From SH-MAG3 sp036374995 (lineage in GTDB: Bacteria; Gemmatimonadota; Gemmatimonadetes; Longimicrobiales; RSA9), in the NCBI GenBank assembly GCA_036374995.1, contig DASUSS010000024.1, positions 1 to 39,622 on the forward strand: a DNA stretch of 39,622 nucleotides. The letters are read 5' to 3'. This document shows positions 1-7,584 of the stretch, one piece after another; position 1 is the stretch's first letter, and each line of letters starts with the position of its first letter. Below the pieces are notes generated by a model. The model was not told the DNA's origin, did not search any database, and was given only the letters and a program-made list of their open reading frames with translations. The translations under genes were made by a program, and so were the position numbers.

Positions 1-1
1 C

Positions 2-598
2 GGACTCGACAGCATGCCGGGCGGCGGCGCCGAGGTCTTCGCCAAGGGCGTGCGCGCCACCATCGCGGAACGCAAGCTGGTCGCCGAGGAATGGCTGGAC
101 GTGCATCGCCGCGCGCATCGCATGGGCATTCCGACCAATTGCACGATGCTGTATGGCCACGTCGAGAGCTTCGCCGACCGGGTCGAGCACCTCACGATGC
201 TGCGCGACCTGCAGGACGAGACGCACGGCTTCCTCACGTACATCCCGCTCGCCTACCATCCGGACAACAACGAGCTGGGCGAGGAGCTCGGTCGGACGGG
301 GACCGCGACGACCGGGTTCGACGACCTGAAGAATCTCGCCGTCGGGCGGCTGTTCCTCGACAACATCCGCCACATCAAGACCCACTGGATCATGAATACG
401 GCGAAGGTGAGTCAGATCGCGCTGCACTTCGGCGTCGACGATCTGGAGGGCACCGTGCGGCGGGAGCGCATCTACCACGAGGCCGGTGCCACCACGCCCG
501 AGGGCATGACGTTCGGCGAGATCGTACGGCTCGTGAAGGATGCAGGGAAACGGCCGGTCGAGCGGAACGTGCATTACGAGGAGGTGCGCGCATGGTGA
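2..598 (+). CDS. mqnE: Aminofutalosine synthase MqnE, C-terminal part (5' end outside window)
   Basis: Radical-SAM enzyme that joins 3-[(1-carboxyvinyl)oxy]benzoate to SAM to give 6-amino-6-deoxyfutalosine in the futalosine route to menaquinone. The frame is open from base 2, so only the last 198 residues are present and the CxxxCxxC cluster motif lies upstream of the window. The visible part has the family's GLDSMPGGGAEVFA segment, the TMLYGH motif, the IPLAYHP segment and the late GATTPEGMT segment. These separate MqnE from its paralogue MqnC, which follows at once and has WSFQPS at the equivalent place. Its stop overlaps the mqnC start by 7 bases, so the two are surely co-translated. Methionine 14 is internal to the domain and is not the true start. 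Confidence 0.9.
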   Translation, partial: GLDSMPGGGAEVFAKGVRATIAERKLVAEEWLDVHRRAHRMGIPTNCTMLYGHVESFADRVEHLTMLRDLQDETHGFLTYIPLAYHPDNNELGEELGRTGTATTGFDDLKNLAVGRLFLDNIRHIKTHWIMNTAKVSQIALHFGVDDLEGTVRRERIYHEAGATTPEGMTFGEIVRLVKDAGKRPVERNVHYEEVRAW

Positions 599-1899
599 TC
601 CGCGCGAACGGCTTCGTGAGCGGCCCTGGCGCCGCGCCGGACGACGGCGTCATCCCGGAGGAGCAGCGTGCCCTGCCGATCCTCCAGACGACGGCACCGC
701 GCCGGCGCGAGCCGACGGAGCACGGATCCGTCGGCGCCTCGCGCCGGATCGAGCAGCCGGCCTACGAGCCGCCGCCGCTGAACACGCGGCCCCACGCGGC
801 CGCGATCGCACGGTGGATGGATCACCTCGAGCGCACGCCGCTGCTGGAGCTGGGCGCGCAGGCGGATGAGCTGCGTCGGCGGAAGCACCCGGAGGGCATA
901 GTCAGCTACATCGTCGACCGCAACATCAACTACTCCAACGTCTGCGTGACCGACTGCCGGTTCTGTGCGTTCTATCGTCGCCCGAAGGACGACGAGGCGT
1001 ACGTGCTGAGCTACGACGAGATCGGCCGCAAGATCGACGAGGCGAAGGCGGTCGGCGCCGTGCAGATCCTGATGCAGGGCGGCCACAACCCGTACCTCTC
1101 CCTCGACTGGTATCTCGGGCTGCTGCGATACATCCGGGAGCATCATCCGATCCACGTGCACGGCTTCAGTGCATCGGAGATCGAGACGATCTCGAAGGTG
1201 TCGAAGCTGCCCGTGGACGAAGTGCTGCGGCAGCTGCATCAGGCAGGCCTCGACTCGATGCCGGGAGCCGGCGCCGAGGTGCTCGTCGATGCGGTGCGCG
1301 ATTTCATCGCACCGAAGAAGATCAGTTCCGCACGCTGGATCGAGATCCACGAGGCGGCGCACGAGGTCGGCCTGCTGACTACCGCGACGCTCATGTACGG
1401 TGTGGGCGAGGTGTGGGAGGACCGACTCGAGCACGTGCTGAAGCTGCGCGCGGCGCAGGAGCGGTCGCTCGCGCGGGGCGCGGGCCGGTTCACTGCGTTC
1501 ATCACGTGGTCGTTCCAGCCGAGTCTGACCGAGATGCAGGACTGGCGGATCGACCTCGGTACGGGCATGGACTACCTGACGATGACCGCGCTCTCGCGGC
1601 TCGTGCTCGACAACTTCGACAACGTGCAGGTCTCCTACGTCACGCAGGGCCCGAAGATGGCGCAGGTCGCGCTGCGGTTCGGCGCCAACGATTTCGGCTC
1701 GCTGATGCTGGAGGAGAACGTCGTGAGCGCGACGGGCATAGACTTCATCATGCCGGAGACGGAGATCTGCCGCATCATCGAGGACGCGGGCTTCCGGCCG
1801 GCGCGGCGCTATCAGGACTACGCCCTGGTGCAGCCGGGCGATGATGGCTGTCCGTGCTGTGCCCGGCGGCGCAGTGTTCTGGTGGGGAGTGGGGCATGA
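592..1899 (+). CDS. mqnC: Cyclic dehypoxanthinyl futalosine synthase MqnC
   Basis: Radical-SAM enzyme that cyclises dehypoxanthine futalosine in menaquinone synthesis. The cluster motif is C-VTD-C-RF-C, about residues 118-125, after the typical YIVDRNINYSNVC lead-in. Further family motifs are ILMQGGHNP, HVHGFSASE, GLDSMPGAGAE and TLMYG. The ATG at 592 overlaps the mqnE stop (7 bases); this start gives 435 residues, longer than the usual 350-370. The extra length is about 70 proline/arginine-rich residues before the conserved LLELGAQADELRRR region. An internal ATG at 817 would remove it, so the start is not fully certain. The C-terminus carries a CPCC cluster not usual for the family. The stop overlaps the purE start (ATGA). 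Confidence 0.92.
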   Translation: MVIRANGFVSGPGAAPDDGVIPEEQRALPILQTTAPRRREPTEHGSVGASRRIEQPAYEPPPLNTRPHAAAIARWMDHLERTPLLELGAQADELRRRKHPEGIVSYIVDRNINYSNVCVTDCRFCAFYRRPKDDEAYVLSYDEIGRKIDEAKAVGAVQILMQGGHNPYLSLDWYLGLLRYIREHHPIHVHGFSASEIETISKVSKLPVDEVLRQLHQAGLDSMPGAGAEVLVDAVRDFIAPKKISSARWIEIHEAAHEVGLLTTATLMYGVGEVWEDRLEHVLKLRAAQERSLARGAGRFTAFITWSFQPSLTEMQDWRIDLGTGMDYLTMTALSRLVLDNFDNVQVSYVTQGPKMAQVALRFGANDFGSLMLEENVVSATGIDFIMPETEICRIIEDAGFRPARRYQDYALVQPGDDGCPCCARRRSVLVGSGA

Positions 1900-2294
1900 A
1901 GAAGGTGCTGATTCTGATGGGCTCCGAATCCGATCGGGAGCGCATGGAGAAGGCGCTCCCGATTCTGCAGGAAGCGGGCGTCGAGGCGGAGGTCATCGTA
2001 TCGAGTGCGCATCGCGATCCGGACCGGACGGCGGAGCTGGCGCGGACCGCCGAGCAGCGGGGTTTCTCGGTGGTGATCTGCGGCGCGGGCCTGTCGGCGG
2101 CGCTGCCCGGTGTGGTCGCGGCGCACACGACGCTGCCGGTCATCGGTGTCCCGCTGAGTGCGGCGCTCGGTGGCCTGGACGCGCTGCTGTCGATCGCGCA
2201 GATGCCGCCGGGCGTGCCGGTCGCATGCGTCGGCATCGACAACGCGAGAAACGCGGCGCACCTCGCCCTGCGCATCCTCGGCTCCGTGCGCTGA
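1896..2294 (+). CDS. purE: 5-(carboxyamino)imidazole ribonucleotide mutase, short PurE
   Basis: Purine biosynthesis: rearranges N5-CAIR to CAIR in the cytoplasm. The protein has the PurE landmarks: MGSESDRE near the N-terminus, SSAHRDP, CGAGLSAALPGVVA, and the late DNARNAAHLAL helix. At 132 residues it is shorter than the usual 160-170; it ends right after the last conserved helix and lacks the C-terminal tail that bacterial class I enzymes use in oligomer packing. The glycine pair of the usual GAGG loop reads GAGL. The start follows a G-rich Shine-Dalgarno (GGTGGGGAGTGGGG) and overlaps the mqnC stop. No purK is adjacent. The class (mutase or direct carboxylase) cannot be fixed by eye, but the core resembles class I. 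Confidence 0.85.
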   Translation: MKKVLILMGSESDRERMEKALPILQEAGVEAEVIVSSAHRDPDRTAELARTAEQRGFSVVICGAGLSAALPGVVAAHTTLPVIGVPLSAALGGLDALLSIAQMPPGVPVACVGIDNARNAAHLALRILGSVR

Positions 2295-2298
2295 CCGG

Positions 2299-2778
2299 AT
2301 GAGGGTCGGGCTCGGCTACGACTCGCATCGCTTCGTCGCGGAGCGGCGCCTGATTCTCGGCGGCGTCGAGATCGAGCACCCGCACGGCCTGTCGGGCCAC
2401 TCGGATGCCGATGCGGTCGCGCATGCGGTGACCGATGCGGTGCTCGGTGCCGCCGGCCTCGGAGACATCGGCCGGCACTTCCCGCCGGGTGAAGCGGAGT
2501 GGCGCGATGCCGATTCCATCGACCTGCTCCGCCGTGCCGCCGAGCGCGCCGCGGAACAGAACTACCAGGTCGTCAATGTCGACGTGACGGTGGTCTGCGA
2601 GGCACCGAAGCTGGCACCGCACGCGGACGCGATGTGTGCCCGCCTCGCCGAGGCGCTCGGCATAGCGGCGCGCTTCGTGTCCGTGAAGTCGAAGTCGAAC
2701 GAGGGCATGGGCTGGATCGGTCGAGGCGAGGGCATTGCCGCAATGGCGGTCGTGCTCGTCGACCGGATCGAAGGCTGA
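2299..2778 (+). CDS. ispF: 2-C-methyl-D-erythritol 2,4-cyclodiphosphate synthase
   Basis: MEP-pathway enzyme converting CDP-ME 2-phosphate to 2-C-methyl-D-erythritol 2,4-cyclodiphosphate with release of CMP, on the way to isoprenoids, including the menaquinone side chain and undecaprenyl phosphate. The 159-residue length is standard. Metal ligands are in their family places: D8 and H10 in GYDSH, and H42 after the GHSDADAVAH motif. GDIGRHFPP and the C-terminal GRGEGIAA motif are intact. The start ATG is 4 bases after the purE stop. The pairing with mqn genes makes metabolic sense, but the order may simply reflect operon packing. Confidence 0.96.
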   Translation: MRVGLGYDSHRFVAERRLILGGVEIEHPHGLSGHSDADAVAHAVTDAVLGAAGLGDIGRHFPPGEAEWRDADSIDLLRRAAERAAEQNYQVVNVDVTVVCEAPKLAPHADAMCARLAEALGIAARFVSVKSKSNEGMGWIGRGEGIAAMAVVLVDRIEG

Positions 2779-2794
2779 GCGGACGCGGAGGCGG

Positions 2795-3403
2795 ATGGAC
2801 GCCGTCCTCCTCTGGATCACGAACCTGCCGCCCTGGCTCGTCTATCTCGTCATCGGTGCGGGAGCCGCGGTGGAGAACGTCATCCCGCCCATCCCCGCGG
2901 ACACTTTCGTCCTGATCGGCGCCTTCCTGTCCGTGTCCGGCCGCGCGGAGCCGCTGCTCGTCTTCTTCGCCACATGGATCTGCAACGTGACATCGGCGGT
3001 GCTGGTGTATCGCCTCGCGCATCGCTACGGCCGCGGTTTCTTCGCGACCCGGGCCGGCCACTGGCTGCTGCGGCCGAAGCAGCTGGAGACGATCGGTGAC
3101 TTCTATCGTCGCTGGGGCACGCCGGCGATCTTCGTGAGCCGCTTCCTGCCAGCATTTCGCGCGCTCGTGCCCGTCTTCGCCGGCGTGACGCACGTCCCGC
3201 TCTCGCGCGTGCTGCCGCCGCTCGCGTTCGCCTCCGCTCTCTGGTACGGATTCCTGGTCTACATCGGCGCGCTGGCGGGCCGGAACTGGCGAGCGATCGT
3301 GGCGTTCTTCGCGCAGTTCAGCACCGCGCTCCTGGCAGTGGCAGCCGTGCTGATCGTGATCGTGGCCGCCTGGTGGGTGCGCAGCCGGCGGGAGCACGGA
3401 TGA
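2795..3403 (+). CDS. DedA family (SNARE-associated/VTT domain) membrane protein
   Basis: Integral membrane protein of 202 residues in the DedA family, whose members include undecaprenyl-phosphate and phospholipid flippases or transporters. Diagnostic pieces are the early re-entrant motif E-N-x-IPPIPAD near residue 27, the YRLAHRYGRGF segment, and the F-x-SRFLPAFRALVPVFAG motif holding the conserved arginines. Hydrophobic helices follow near residues 135-160 and 175-195. The ATG at 2795 is preceded by GGACGCGGAGGCGG, an adequate ribosome site. Its stop overlaps the recombinase start (ATGA). The substrate cannot be told from sequence. Confidence 0.88.
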   Translation: MDAVLLWITNLPPWLVYLVIGAGAAVENVIPPIPADTFVLIGAFLSVSGRAEPLLVFFATWICNVTSAVLVYRLAHRYGRGFFATRAGHWLLRPKQLETIGDFYRRWGTPAIFVSRFLPAFRALVPVFAGVTHVPLSRVLPPLAFASALWYGFLVYIGALAGRNWRAIVAFFAQFSTALLAVAAVLIVIVAAWWVRSRREHG

Positions 3404-4287
3404 GCTTCGCGGTGCGCCCGTTCTGCGATCACCTCTCGCTCGAGCGCGGCCTGTCGGTGCGGACCGTGGACGCATACAGGCGCGACATCGAGCGGCTCAT
3501 CGCCTGGCTCGACGCACGCGGCGTCCACCGGCCGGCCGACGTCACGGCGACGCAGCTGCGGGAGTTCGTCTACCACCTCAAGGATCTGGGCCTCCAGCCC
3601 AGCTCGATCCGGCGCAACGTCTCGGCGCTGCGGACCTGGTTCGCGTATCTGCTGGCGGAAGGCATCGTCGTCGCGGATCCGACGGATCGCGTCGAGATCC
3701 CGCAGGCCTGGCGCCGCCTGCCGGGCGTGCTGACGCGCGATGAGGTCGCCCGCATCCTGGACGCGCCGGACCCGTCCGACCGCCTGTTCTGGCGCGACAA
3801 GGCGCTCCTCGAGTTCGCCTACGCCTCGGGCGTGCGGGTCGGCGAGCTGATCGGCGTCAAGGTCCGCGATGTCGATCTCCAGGAGGGCCTGGCGCTCGTG
3901 TTCGGCAAGGGATCGCGCGAGCGGATCGTGCCGCTCGGTCGCGCCGCACTCCAGGCACTGATCGTCTATCTGCGCGAGATCCGGCCGGGGCTGGCGCGCA
4001 CACGCAGCGAGGGTGCAGTCTTCCTGAACGCCCGCGGCACGCCGCTCTCGAGGATGGGCGTGTGGAAGATCCTGCGACGGCACGTGCAGCGCGCGGGGAT
4101 CACGAAGCGGGTGACGCCGCATACGCTGCGGCATTCGTTCGCTACCCATCTGCTCGAGGGCGGTGCAGACCTCGCGTCCGTCCAGGAGATGCTCGGTCAC
4201 GCCGACATCGCGACGACGCAGGTCTACACTCATGTCGAGCGCGAGTACCTGCGCGATGTGCATCGCCGGTTCCACCCGCGCGCGTGA
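3400..4287 (+). CDS. Tyrosine recombinase XerC/XerD
   Basis: Site-specific recombinase of 295 residues, the normal size for XerC/XerD, which resolve chromosome dimers at dif during division. An N-terminal SAM-like core-binding domain (about 1-90) is followed by the catalytic domain. All six active-site residues are present: R146, K170, H241, R244, H267 and the nucleophile Y276, spaced as in E. coli XerD. It sits in a housekeeping operon rather than beside integron or phage genes, so a chromosomal Xer is far likelier than an integrase. XerC and XerD cannot be separated safely by eye; the HTLRHSFATHLLEGG segment leans to XerD. ATG overlaps the dedA stop. Confidence 0.92.
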   Translation: MSFAVRPFCDHLSLERGLSVRTVDAYRRDIERLIAWLDARGVHRPADVTATQLREFVYHLKDLGLQPSSIRRNVSALRTWFAYLLAEGIVVADPTDRVEIPQAWRRLPGVLTRDEVARILDAPDPSDRLFWRDKALLEFAYASGVRVGELIGVKVRDVDLQEGLALVFGKGSRERIVPLGRAALQALIVYLREIRPGLARTRSEGAVFLNARGTPLSRMGVWKILRRHVQRAGITKRVTPHTLRHSFATHLLEGGADLASVQEMLGHADIATTQVYTHVEREYLRDVHRRFHPRA

Positions 4288-4299
4288 ACGGGAGATCGT

Positions 4300-4878
4300 G
4301 TGCTGCTCGTCATTGACAATTACGACTCGTTCACCTGGAACCTCGTTCAGCTGATCGGCCAGCTGGGCGTCGAGCCGGTCGTGCGTCGCAACGACGAGAT
4401 CGCGGTGGACGAGATCGCGCAGCTCGCACCCGAGCGCATCGTCATCTCGCCGGGCCCGTGCACGCCTGCCGAGGCGGGCATCAGTGTCGATGTGATCCGG
4501 CGGTACGGGCCGGGCACGCCGATCCTCGGCGTGTGTCTCGGCCATCAGGCGATCGGCGCCGCATTCGGCGGGCGAGTCGTCCGTGCCCGGCGCATCATGC
4601 ACGGCAAGATCTCTCCGGTCGCGCATCGCGGCACCGACCTCTTCCGGGGCCTGCCCAGTCCGCTCAACGTGACGCGCTACCACTCGCTGATCATCGACCG
4701 GGAATCACTGCCGGGCGAGCTCGAGGTGCTGGCGTGGACCGATGAGGCGGAGTGGGAGGATGAGATCCAGGCCATCCGGCACCGCGAGCTGCCGGTATGG
4801 GGCGTGCAGTTCCATCCCGAGTCCATCGCGAGCGAAGCCGGTCGCGACCTCATACGCAACTTCCTGAGCCTCTCATGA
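4300..4878 (+). CDS. Anthranilate/aminodeoxychorismate synthase glutaminase subunit (TrpG/PabA)
   Basis: Class I glutamine amidotransferase, 192 residues, delivering ammonia to TrpE or PabB for tryptophan or folate synthesis. It opens with the family signature DNYDSFTWN and has SPGPCTP. The nucleophile C79 sits in GVCLGHQ, with H172 and E174 in FHPES completing the triad. It starts at GTG 4300 with GGGAG eight bases or so upstream. Neither trpE nor pabB lies in the window, so the subunit may serve both synthases; the sequence alone does not decide. The stop overlaps the next start (ATGA). Confidence 0.93.
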   Translation: MLLVIDNYDSFTWNLVQLIGQLGVEPVVRRNDEIAVDEIAQLAPERIVISPGPCTPAEAGISVDVIRRYGPGTPILGVCLGHQAIGAAFGGRVVRARRIMHGKISPVAHRGTDLFRGLPSPLNVTRYHSLIIDRESLPGELEVLAWTDEAEWEDEIQAIRHRELPVWGVQFHPESIASEAGRDLIRNFLSLS

Positions 4879-6392
4879 CATCGCCTCGCGCCGTTCTCCG
4901 CTCGCTCACGCTCGCATGCACGCTCCTCGCGGCGGCGACCTCGCTGCCGGCCCAGACGGTCGAGCTGCGCGGGCGCGGCGAGCCGCGGCACGACCGCTTC
5001 CTGCGCCAGCTCATCCGCGGCGGCGACTATCAGCTGATCGCGCGCGACACACTGCTCGGCCGCAACGACACGATCGCCGGCACCGCGCTCGTCGTCGGGG
5101 CGACGATGCGTCTGGAAGGCGTCATTGCCGGCGACCTCGTGGTGGTGGATGCGAACGTGTTCGTCCGGCCGACGGCACGCGTGCTCGGCGACATGCACAA
5201 CATCGGCGGCGGCCTCTATTACTCGGAGATGGCGGCAGTCACCGGCCAGATCCACACCGACCCGAACGCGCCCTACCGCGTGGACACGCCGATGGACGGA
5301 ACGGTCGTCATCCGTGGCATGACGCGCACCTCACCGCTCGTCCTGTACGGCCTCTACGGCCTCCAGCTGCCGACGTACGACCGCGTCGATGGCCTCACGC
5401 TCAGTGCCGCCGCCGGATACGCGTTCCCGCTCATCGGCGATCTCGAGCCGATCCTGCGCGGCCGCATCGACTATCGCTTCGAGCGCGGCGAGCTTACCGG
5501 CGGCGCCGAGCTCGCCGCCGCACGACGCCGGACCGAGGTCGCCGTCGGCGCCGAGCGGACCACCATAACGAACGAGCGCTGGATCCGGTCCGATATCAAC
5601 AACAGCATCAGCTCGCTCGTGCAGGCGAAGGATCGGCGCGACTACTACGCCGCCGACCGGGCCTACGTCGAGGTCAGGCGCCTGCTCGAACGGAGGGAGC
5701 GCGTCACGAACCTCTACCTGCGCGGGCAGGTCGAGGACGCAACGCCGCTCGTCGCGCGCGATCCGTGGAGCATCACCGGCGACTTCCGCACCGACAATCT
5801 CAGCGTGACGGACAGCCGCATCACCAGTGCGATCGCCGGCATCAATACCACCTGGACGTATCCGCGTCATTTCCTCGAGCTGGCTTCGGCGATCGAGCTC
5901 GGGACCGCGCTCTTCGACGGCGACTTCGACTTCGGCCGCTATGAGATCGACGCGACCTGGGCGATGGCCGCGCTCGGCAACCATACGCTCACGATCGAGC
6001 CCCACGTCCAGGGACCGCTGCCCGGCACCGAATCGCTGCCGCTCCAGCGCTGGAGCTTCGTCGGTGGATCCGGCACACTGTACACCTACGACATTGCCGA
6101 ATTCCGCGGCGATCGCGTTGCGTTCGTCGAAACCGAATACTCGATCCCGCTCCCCACGGCACTCCGCATCCGCTTCTTCGGCCTGCCGCACTTCCAGCTT
6201 CTCCACATGGCCGGCATGGCCTGGACCGAGGCCGATGACCTCGCGTTCGAGCAGAACATCGGCGTGCGCCTCCGCTTCAACATGCTCTATCTCCGCGCCA
6301 TCACCCATCCCTCACGCTTCACCGATGACGCCGAGTTCGCGATCGGTGTCTCGTTCCCGCGGCGGCCGCTACCGTGGCAGGCGGGACAGTAG
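4875..6392 (+). CDS. Bactofilin-like domain fused to an Omp85-like outer-membrane barrel
   Basis: Exported protein of 505 residues with no firm family name. Residues 1-27 are a clean signal peptide ending in SLPAQ. Residues about 55-130 form short hydrophobic strand repeats (GTALVVGATMRLEG, GDLVVVDANVFV, ARVLGDMHNIGG) like the right-handed beta-helix of bactofilins (polymer-forming cytoskeletal, DUF583). From about 150 on, alternating aromatic/hydrophobic strands look like a barrel. The stretch WSFVGGSGTLYTYDIAEFRGDRV followed within ten residues by ETEYSIPLP resembles the end of Omp85 barrels (GG-GT-RG, then NVEYRFPL), but lacks the RG. The last residues (WQAGQ) are not the usual terminal aromatic. 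The start overlaps the glutaminase stop, so it is translated with metabolic genes although it belongs to the envelope. Confidence 0.6.
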   Translation: MTSPRAVLRSLTLACTLLAAATSLPAQTVELRGRGEPRHDRFLRQLIRGGDYQLIARDTLLGRNDTIAGTALVVGATMRLEGVIAGDLVVVDANVFVRPTARVLGDMHNIGGGLYYSEMAAVTGQIHTDPNAPYRVDTPMDGTVVIRGMTRTSPLVLYGLYGLQLPTYDRVDGLTLSAAAGYAFPLIGDLEPILRGRIDYRFERGELTGGAELAAARRRTEVAVGAERTTITNERWIRSDINNSISSLVQAKDRRDYYAADRAYVEVRRLLERRERVTNLYLRGQVEDATPLVARDPWSITGDFRTDNLSVTDSRITSAIAGINTTWTYPRHFLELASAIELGTALFDGDFDFGRYEIDATWAMAALGNHTLTIEPHVQGPLPGTESLPLQRWSFVGGSGTLYTYDIAEFRGDRVAFVETEYSIPLPTALRIRFFGLPHFQLLHMAGMAWTEADDLAFEQNIGVRLRFNMLYLRAITHPSRFTDDAEFAIGVSFPRRPLPWQAGQ

Positions 6393-6481
6393 CGGGCATT
6401 TCGCGACAGGCGGACGAGCCCGCTTCAGCAGAAACGGAATCATCTCGCAGAGTGCGCTGAGAAGCTGCGAGGGCCGGAAGC

Positions 6482-6503
6482 GCAGTGGGCGCTTTCCCAC
6501 TGC
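6482..6503 (+). terminator. 8-bp hairpin, possible terminator or RNA processing site
   Basis: GCAGTGGG and CCCACTGC pair perfectly around a CGCTTT loop, 89 bases after the barrel gene stop. No T run follows on either strand, so a classical intrinsic terminator is not supported. It might mark the 3' end of the upstream transcript. Confidence 0.35.
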
Positions 6504-6724
6504 ACGGCAAGGCCTGCTCATTTGCACGGGAATCGACAACTGACGTCCGCCCTGCCACGAACGTGCGACACCGCGACACCGACTCCCGAGCTCGCCTTTC
6601 CTCCGGCCGTTCTCCGCGAGAAAATTCCGTTGTTCGCTGTGCGTCGGAGGCCGGCCGTGACGACCCGCTCCGACCGTATTCCCACGCCGATGTGCGTTTT
6701 CACGGATTGCATGCGCGGTTTCCT

Positions 6725-6753
6725 TTGACACGACCCGCGCCCCTGATTACTTT
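6725..6753 (+). promoter_or_regulatory. Sigma-70-type promoter for the kdsB-rpoN operon
   Basis: A perfect TTGACA at 6725-6730, a 17-base spacer and TACTTT at 6748-6753 (three of six matches to TATAAT). Transcription would begin near 6760, about 40 bases before the preferred kdsB start. The region is locally less GC-rich than its surroundings. Confidence 0.6.
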
Positions 6754-6801
6754 TCGGCGTGAATTTTGCATGCCCGCGCGCCCCTTTTCGCCCGGACGGC
6801 C

Positions 6802-7584
6802 GTGGCTGAGGCACGGATACTGGGCGTCATTCCGGCGCGGCTCGGGTCGGAGCGGCTGCCACGCAAGCCGCTGCACGTGATCGCGGGACGCCCGCTGCTG
6901 GAGTGGGTATGGCGGAGGGTGGCCGGGTTCCGATCGCTGGAGCGCGTGGTGGTGGCGACGGATGCGGCGGAGATCGTGGAGGCGTGCCGGTCGTGGGGCG
7001 CGGCGGTGGAGCTGACGGCGGCGAGCCATTGCTCGGGGACGGAGCGGATCGCCGAGCTGATCGGGCGTGCGGAGTATGCGGTGTACGACATCGTCGTGAA
7101 CGTGCAGGGCGACGAGCCGTTCGTGCAGGAGGCGCACGTCGAGGAAGCGATCGCTCAGGTGCGGAGGGGTTTCGACATAGGGACCGTAGGGGCGCCGGTC
7201 GGCTCGCTGGAGGCGTGGCTGGACCCCGGGGTAGTAAAGGTGACGCGGCGCGTCGATGGCGCCGCTCTCTATTTTTCGAGGAGTCCGATTCCGTTCCATC
7301 GCGACGGCGATCCCGCGCCGGAGGCGCTGCGCGGTGAGCCGTACCTGCGGCACGTCGGGCTGTACGCGTACCGTCCGGACGTGCTGCGGCGGTGGTCGAC
7401 GCTGCCGGCGTCGGAGCTGGAATCGATCGAACGGCTGGAACAGCTCAGGGCGCTGTGCGCGGGACTGAGCGTGGGCGTGGGGGTGGTGGCCGAGGCGGAA
7501 GGCGGAGTCGATACGGCGGCGGATGCAGCGCGCGCGGAGCAGCGGCTGCGAAGTGAACCTCCAGGCGAGGACAGGGTGCGATGA
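6802..7584 (+). CDS. kdsB: 3-deoxy-manno-octulosonate cytidylyltransferase (CMP-Kdo synthetase)
   Basis: Activates Kdo with CTP to CMP-Kdo for the LPS inner core. Family motifs are IPARLGSERLPRKPL, VVATDAAEIVEA, HCSGTERIAEL, VVNVQGDEPFV, ALYFSRSPIPF and LRHVGLYAYR. The GTG at 6802 gives 260 residues and starts four residues before the first strand, as in known KdsB proteins. A TTG at 6766 would add 12 residues but lies almost on the predicted transcription start. The pairing with pyrG is functional, since CTP synthase makes the cosubstrate. The stop overlaps the pyrG ATG. Confidence 0.93.
   Translation: MAEARILGVIPARLGSERLPRKPLHVIAGRPLLEWVWRRVAGFRSLERVVVATDAAEIVEACRSWGAAVELTAASHCSGTERIAELIGRAEYAVYDIVVNVQGDEPFVQEAHVEEAIAQVRRGFDIGTVGAPVGSLEAWLDPGVVKVTRRVDGAALYFSRSPIPFHRDGDPAPEALRGEPYLRHVGLYAYRPDVLRRWSTLPASELESIERLEQLRALCAGLSVGVGVVAEAEGGVDTAADAARAEQRLRSEPPGEDRVR

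Larger units (their letters stand above)
6393..6801. other. Gene-free spacer between the mqn-led and kds-lpt operons
   Basis: This 409-base stretch is the longest in the window without a convincing gene. Open frames on both strands have no domain-like pattern and an arginine/serine-rich make-up typical of chance frames in GC-rich DNA. It holds a perfect 8-bp hairpin (6482-6503) and a sigma-70-like promoter (6725-6753). Confidence 0.6.

Noticed and set aside
3400..4287. Xer gene as sign of a mobile element or integron
   Set aside because: Length, spacing of active-site residues and housekeeping neighbours all fit a chromosomal Xer; no attachment repeats or cargo genes were seen.
3259..4683. 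Minus-strand frame of 474 residues over xer and pabA
   Set aside because: Composition is that of an antisense frame, and both plus-strand genes have complete active sites.
6766..6801. TTG start of kdsB at 6766
   Set aside because: It would begin almost on the predicted transcription start and adds 12 residues without family pattern; GTG 6802 fits the KdsB start.
6369..6814. Small frames on both strands of the 6393-6801 spacer
   Set aside because: No hydrophobic or domain pattern, no ribosome sites, and they overlap the promoter.
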